In this document: positions 7,951-10,589 of the stretch, one piece after another
How the letters are laid out: the number at the start of each line of letters is the position of its first letter
How positions within the stretch are numbered: position 1 is the stretch's first letter
From: Eudoraea sp.
Lineage (GTDB): Bacteria; Bacteroidota; Bacteroidia; Flavobacteriales; Flavobacteriaceae
Assembly (NCBI GenBank): GCA_013041785.1
Contig: JABDRK010000080.1
Span: 1 to 10,589, forward strand
Length of the DNA: 10,589 nucleotides
Direction: 5' to 3'
The notes under the pieces: model-generated
Database searches by the model: none
Seen by the model: only the letters and a program-made list of their open reading frames with translations
Told to the model about the DNA's origin: nothing
Position numbers and translations under genes: made by a program

Positions 7951-8097
7951 ATGGCGGCTGACAGGAATAGTATTCCCAAAAAAGACAGCTATCCCCCAAA
8001 GACGTTACACTTTTTCAGATATTTTTATGCTTTTTAACACTCCGCATTAACCATATGTTCTTATCCAAAATTCCAAAAAAATAATGGGGAACAACCA
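7951..8097. other. Intergenic spacer between the divergent barrel and ribosomal units
   Basis: An AT-rich stretch without a supported gene. Besides the palindrome at 7964-7976 it has an imperfect direct repeat on the plus strand, ATTCCCAAAAAAGAC (7972-7986) and ATCCCCCAAAGAC (7991-8003). No exact TANNTTTG element was found on the minus strand, so the promoter of the barrel gene is not identified. Confidence 0.5.
7964..7976. promoter_or_regulatory. Perfect 13-bp palindrome before the barrel gene, possible operator
   Basis: GGAATA (7964-7969) and TATTCC (7971-7976) are exact inverted copies around a single G, 14 bp from the ATG of the barrel gene. A one-base loop cannot fold fully as RNA, so a dimeric DNA-binding regulator fits better than a hairpin. 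No regulator gene or matching second site is in the window, so this remains tentative. Confidence 0.3.
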
Positions 8098-8128
8098 TTT
8101 GTATTTCAACTTAATAATTGTACATTTG
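8098..8128 (+). promoter_or_regulatory. Promoter of the rplM-rpsI ribosomal operon
   Basis: TTTG at 8098-8101 and TACATTTG at 8121-8128 are separated by 19 nt, an exact match to the Bacteroidota vegetative promoter (-33 TTTG, -7 TANNTTTG). Transcription should begin at about 8132-8135, giving a leader of roughly 40 nt before rplM. It is the best promoter in the window and probably drives rplM, rpsI, rpsB and tsf, since no other clear promoter is seen before rpsB. Confidence 0.8.
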
Positions 8129-8131
8129 CAG

Positions 8132-8175
8132 CCCGTTTATCGGGATAGACGTGTTTAATCAATAAATTAAGAGTA
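8132..8175 (+). promoter_or_regulatory. 5' leader of rplM, candidate L13 autoregulatory element
   Basis: The predicted leader begins with a CCCG/CGGG hairpin (8132-8135 with 8141-8144, loop TTTAT). A second, AU-rich pairing, TTTAAT (8154-8159) with ATTAAG (8166-8171), ends 4 nt before the GTG start and could hide it. L13 leaders that control their own operon have been proposed in Bacteroidia. I cannot test membership here, so the assignment rests on position and these two stems. Confidence 0.4.
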
Positions 8176-8631
8176 GTGGATACGCTTAGCTACAAAACAA
8201 TTTCTGCCAATAAAGCCACCGTTGACAAGCAGTGGGTGCTGGTTGATGCTGAAGGACAGCATTTGGGACGCATGGCTTCTAAAGTGGCCAAAATTCTCAG
8301 AGGAAAATACAAGACTAATTTTACCCCTCATGTAGATTGCGGGGACAATGTTGTTGTTATCAATGCTGATAAAATTGTCCTGACCGGGAACAAATGGAAC
8401 GACAAGACCTACGTTCGGCATACTGGATATCCAGGCGGACAAAGGTTCCGTACGGCTCAGGAATTGTTTGATAAGCATCCGGAACGCCTTGTAGAAAGAG
8501 CAGTGAAAGGCATGTTGCCAAAAAATAAACTCGGAGCAGAATTGTTCAGAAATCTCAGGGTTTATGTGGGTACAGAACATGATCAGGAAGCTCAAAAACC
8601 AAAGGCTATAAACCTAAACGACCTTAAATAA
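8176..8631 (+). CDS. rplM: Large-subunit ribosomal protein L13 (uL13)
   Basis: A 151-residue protein of the 50S subunit, an early assembly protein that binds 23S rRNA. Family motifs include [16 protein letters not shown] (20-35), [21 protein letters not shown] (51-71), the [10 protein letters not shown] segment (79-88) and [10 protein letters not shown] (111-120). The start is GTG: no ATG occurs in frame between an upstream TAG (8146-8148) and this codon, and the product [15 protein letters not shown] matches the N-terminus expected for Bacteroidota L13. A weak purine run (AAGAG, 8169-8173) precedes it. The stop codon overlaps the rpsI start by one base (TAATG), so the two are translationally linked, and the L13-S9 pair is conserved across bacteria. 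A GTG start on an abundant ribosomal protein may help hold its translation down. Confidence 0.97.
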   Translation: MDTLSYKTISANKATVDKQWVLVDAEGQHLGRMASKVAKILRGKYKTNFTPHVDCGDNVVVINADKIVLTGNKWNDKTYVRHTGYPGGQRFRTAQELFDKHPERLVERAVKGMLPKNKLGAELFRNLRVYVGTEHDQEAQKPKAINLNDLK

Positions 8632-9017
8632 TGGAGGTAATACACAAAATAGGAAGAAGAAAAACGGCTGTTGCCCGTGTATATGTATCTGAAGGTAAAG
8701 GCAACGTCACTGTTAACAATCGTGATTACAAAGATTATTTTTCAACACCGACTTTACAATACAAAGTATTGCAACCCTTCTCGCTCACCAGTACCGAAGG
8801 AAATTACGACGTAAAAGTCAATGTTTTCGGAGGAGGAATTACCGGGCAGGCAGAAGCTGTTCGCTTAGCGCTATCCCGTGCACTTTGTGAGGTTGATGAA
8901 GAAAACCGTCAGTCTCTTAAACCTGAAGGTCTTTTAACACGGGATCCGAGAATGGTGGAAAGGAAGAAATTCGGACAGAAGAAAGCCCGTAAGAAATTCC
9001 AGTTCTCCAAACGATAA
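8631..9017 (+). CDS. rpsI: Small-subunit ribosomal protein S9 (uS9)
   Basis: A 128-residue 30S protein whose C-terminal tail reaches the decoding region and touches P-site tRNA. The sequence shows [13 protein letters not shown] (7-19), [19 protein letters not shown] (67-85), [20 protein letters not shown] (101-120) and the highly basic end FQFSKR with the family's terminal Lys-Arg. Length is normal. The ATG shares its A with the rplM stop codon, with no separate ribosome binding site, which indicates translational coupling to L13. It is followed by a 207-bp gap before rpsB with no convincing terminator, so read-through into rpsB is likely. Confidence 0.98.
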   Translation: MEVIHKIGRRKTAVARVYVSEGKGNVTVNNRDYKDYFSTPTLQYKVLQPFSLTSTEGNYDVKVNVFGGGITGQAEAVRLALSRALCEVDEENRQSLKPEGLLTRDPRMVERKKFGQKKARKKFQFSKR

Positions 9018-9224
9018 AAATTGCTGTTCCCTGCTCAGCTCAAACGCAGGACCAAGTTCATTGATAGTCTTATAAAAAGACACCCTGCTCTTCCTCATCC
9101 TTTTTGGCGCAAATGTCAGAATCGGAAGCTGGAGAGCATTTAGTTTAGCATCTAAATGCAGGAGGCTGGCTTTGGCCTACCACTCGTGCATTGCTAATGA
9201 ATTAAGAACGTAAACTAATTTAAA
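9018..9224 (+). promoter_or_regulatory. Structured rpsI-rpsB spacer, candidate S2 leader RNA with pseudoknot
   Basis: This 207-bp gap has no supported gene and no TANNTTTG promoter, yet it is rich in secondary structure. CCTGC (9030-9034) pairs with GCAGG (9046-9050). GTCTT (9067-9071) pairs with AAGAC (9077-9081). GCATTTAG (9136-9143) pairs perfectly with CTAAATGC (9152-9159) around the loop TTTAGCAT. Six loop bases, TTAGCA (9145-9150), are complementary to TGCTAA (9192-9197), ending 27 nt before the rpsB ATG, so a pseudoknot could form. S2 is known to repress rpsB-tsf in E. coli through the rpsB 5' region, so a leader with the same role is a reasonable inference. It does not belong to any family I can name with certainty. 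Confidence 0.45.
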
Positions 9225-10364
9225 ATGGCGAAAAAAGCTGAAGTAAAAGACCTCTTGGAGGCAGGCGTCCATTTCGGACACCTTACCAGAAAATGGAATC
9301 CCAATATGGCTCCCTACATCTACATGGAGCGTAACGGAATCCACGTAATCAATCTTTACAAAACTGTTGCAAAATTGGAAGAAGCCAATGAGGCTTTGAA
9401 AAAAATTGCAGCATCCGGACGTAAAATCCTTTTTGTAGCTACCAAAAAACAGGCCAAGGATATTGTGGCCAACAAGGTATCTGCAGTGAACATGCCTTAT
9501 ATTACCGAAAGGTGGCCGGGAGGAATGTTGACCAACTTTATTACCATACGGAAGGCGGTTAAAAAAATGGCCTCAATTGACCGTATGAAGAAAGATGGCA
9601 CCTTTAACACCCTTTCTAAAAAGGAAAGACTTCAAGTTGATCGCCTCCGTGCCAAGTTGGAAAAAAACCTTGGGTCCATATCAGATATGACACGCTTACC
9701 AGGAGCCATTTTTGTGGTAGACGTAATGCGTGAACACATAGCGGTTAAGGAAGCTCAAAAACTTAATATTCCCATTTTCGCAATGGTGGATACCAATTGT
9801 GACCCACGACCCATAAACTATGTAGTTCCTTCCAATGACGATGCTTCCAAATCTATAGAGCTGATCATGGAATCTGTGACCGCAGCAGTTGCTGAGGGTC
9901 TTGCTGAGCGTAAGGCTGAAAAACAAAGCGATACGGCTGCAAAGGCAGTGGATACCCCTGCTGAAGCTGAGAAAGCTCCGGAGGCCGCTGCTAAGGAGGA
10001 GCCTGCAAAGGAAACGGTTAAAGAGACCCCGGCAGCAGTTGAAACTCCAAAAGTGGAAAAGGCACCAGCTCCGGAAAAGAAAAAGGCAGCCCCCAAAAAA
10101 GAAGCCGTTAAGGCAGATGACCTTACCAAAATAGAGGGTATTGGTCCCAAAGGAGCAGAAGCACTTGTTAATGCAGGGGTGGATTCCTTTGAAAAGTTGT
10201 CAAAATCAAAACCAGAAGCGATAAAGGAAATCCTTACTGAGGCAAGTTCACGCATGGCTCACCTGGACCCTACGTCCTGGCCTAAGCAGGCAAAAATGGC
10301 AGCTGACGGGGATTGGGACAAATTAAAAGACTGGCAGGATAACGCCAAAGCGGGTGTTGAATAG
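9225..10364 (+). CDS. rpsB: Small-subunit ribosomal protein S2 (uS2) with C-terminal helix-hairpin-helix extension
   Basis: A 379-residue S2, against about 230-260 in most bacteria. Residues 1-232 are a normal S2: LLEAGVHFGHLTRKWNPNM (10-28), YIYMERNGIHVINLYKT (31-47), ILFVATKKQA (68-77), the ITERWPGGMLTNF stretch (93-105), DMTRLPGAIFVVD (154-166) and IPIFAMVDTNCDPRPINYVVP (182-202). A low-complexity linker of Ala, Glu, Lys, Pro and Thr runs from about 233 to 297. Residues 298-379 form a small folded module: a helix-hairpin-helix (TKIEGIGPKGAEAL, 301-314), then a helical tail with the DPTSWPKQAKMAADGDW pattern (348-364) and a second Trp at 370. Similar modules occur, from memory, at the ends of other Bacteroidota proteins such as L21. 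The reading frame is continuous across the junction, so this is a real fusion. tsf follows 46 bp later, as in most bacteria. Confidence 0.97.
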   Translation: MAKKAEVKDLLEAGVHFGHLTRKWNPNMAPYIYMERNGIHVINLYKTVAKLEEANEALKKIAASGRKILFVATKKQAKDIVANKVSAVNMPYITERWPGGMLTNFITIRKAVKKMASIDRMKKDGTFNTLSKKERLQVDRLRAKLEKNLGSISDMTRLPGAIFVVDVMREHIAVKEAQKLNIPIFAMVDTNCDPRPINYVVPSNDDASKSIELIMESVTAAVAEGLAERKAEKQSDTAAKAVDTPAEAEKAPEAAAKEEPAKETVKETPAAVETPKVEKAPAPEKKKAAPKKEAVKADDLTKIEGIGPKGAEALVNAGVDSFEKLSKSKPEAIKEILTEASSRMAHLDPTSWPKQAKMAADGDWDKLKDWQDNAKAGVE

Positions 10365-10410
10365 ACATCCCTTGAATACACAATAAATAAAAGATAAAAG
10401 TACATTGGAA

Positions 10411-10589
10411 ATGGTTAAAATTACCGCCGCAGAGGTAAACAAATTAAGAAAATCAACCGGTGCAGGAATGATGGACTGCAAGAATGCGTTGGTTGAAGCA
10501 GAGGGAGATTTTGATAAGGCTATTGAGATCCTCAGAAAAAAAGGACAGAAGGTAGCGGCCAAACGAGCCGACAGAGAATCATCTGAAGG
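10411..10589 (+). CDS. tsf: Translation elongation factor Ts, N-terminal part (runs off the right edge)
   Basis: The first 59 codons, plus two bases, of EF-Ts, the nucleotide-exchange factor that reloads EF-Tu with GTP. The start ATG at 10411 gives [20 protein letters not shown] followed by [13 protein letters not shown], the UBA-like N-terminal domain with the family hallmark LRxxTGxGMMDCKxAL, and then [18 protein letters not shown]. The remainder lies outside the window. It sits 46 bp after rpsB across an AT-rich gap without a terminator, so it is probably co-transcribed. A Shine-Dalgarno sequence is absent; TTGGAA lies just before the ATG. Confidence 0.96.
   Translation, partial: MVKITAAEVNKLRKSTGAGMMDCKNALVEAEGDFDKAIEILRKKGQKVAAKRADRESSE

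Noticed and set aside
8167..8595. A 142-codon minus-strand open frame across rplM
   Set aside because: It is antisense to a conserved ribosomal gene with no recognisable motif.
9067..9081. GTCTT/AAGAC hairpin as an rpsI terminator
   Set aside because: No T-tract follows directly (the next bases are ACCCTGCTC), and the next gene lacks its own promoter, so it is more likely part of the leader structure.
9991..10000. AAGGAGGAG in the rpsB linker as an internal ribosome binding site
   Set aside because: No ATG, GTG or TTG follows at a suitable distance in a supported frame, and Bacteroidota rarely use such sites; it encodes Lys-Glu-Glu in the linker.
9818..10255. Long minus-strand open frame rich in Ser, Ala and Phe opposite the S2 tail
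   Set aside because: It mirrors the low-complexity Ala/Glu/Lys linker of rpsB in antisense and has no recognisable domain; a compositional shadow.
1..10589. Mobile element, CRISPR array, defence or biosynthetic system
   Set aside because: No transposase, integrase, spaced direct repeats, toxin-antitoxin pair or cluster of accessory enzymes is visible; nearly all the sequence is accounted for by recognised genes.

Overview
The window looks like chromosomal DNA of a Bacteroidota bacterium, most likely a member of the Flavobacteriaceae. Four things point there. The ribosomal gene order is rplM-rpsI-rpsB-tsf. A perfect Bacteroidota-type promoter (TTTG, 19 nt, TANNTTTG) stands before rplM, and start codons mostly lack Shine-Dalgarno sequences. 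A small lipoprotein carries the Cys-Ser-Ser-Asp-Asp export signal. The glycosylasparaginase closely resembles, from memory, the well-studied flavobacterial enzyme.

Layout: 28-750 (-) is a CutC-family protein. It diverges from 794-1786 (+), a Tat-exported glycosylasparaginase (Ntn hydrolase). Next is polA at 1843-4671 (+), a full-length DNA polymerase I with intact 5'-nuclease, proofreading exonuclease and polymerase motifs and a promoter-like TAGCTTTG just upstream. polA converges on two minus-strand genes: a lipocalin-like lipoprotein (4727-5224) and a large outer-membrane beta-barrel of the CBM9-like/DUF5916 type (5299-7950). Hairpin terminators separate these units at about 4671-4715 and 5255-5298. 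A 225-bp intergenic region holds a palindrome near the barrel gene and the promoter and leader of the ribosomal cluster. Then come rplM (GTG start), rpsI (one-base overlap, TAATG), a 207-bp structured spacer, rpsB and the first 59 codons of tsf, which runs off the right edge.

The ribosomal cluster is one functional unit: large-subunit L13, small-subunit S9 and S2, and elongation factor Ts. The other genes are ordinary single-gene units: DNA replication and repair, envelope proteins, and hydrolysis of Asn-linked glycan remnants. I found no mobile element, CRISPR array, tRNA, rRNA or defence system. Most of the window is conserved core genome.

The best candidates for a second look are non-canonical parts of the ribosomal cluster. 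S2 has a C-terminal extension of about 150 residues, made of an Ala/Glu/Lys/Pro-rich linker and a helix-hairpin-helix module. The rpsI-rpsB spacer contains a perfect 8-bp hairpin whose loop is complementary to a site just before the rpsB start, a possible pseudoknot leader for autoregulation. Lesser points are the L13 leader with its GTG start, an exact match to the 16S rRNA 3' tail in front of the asparaginase, a palindrome before the barrel gene, and a calcium-loop-like motif inside the barrel.
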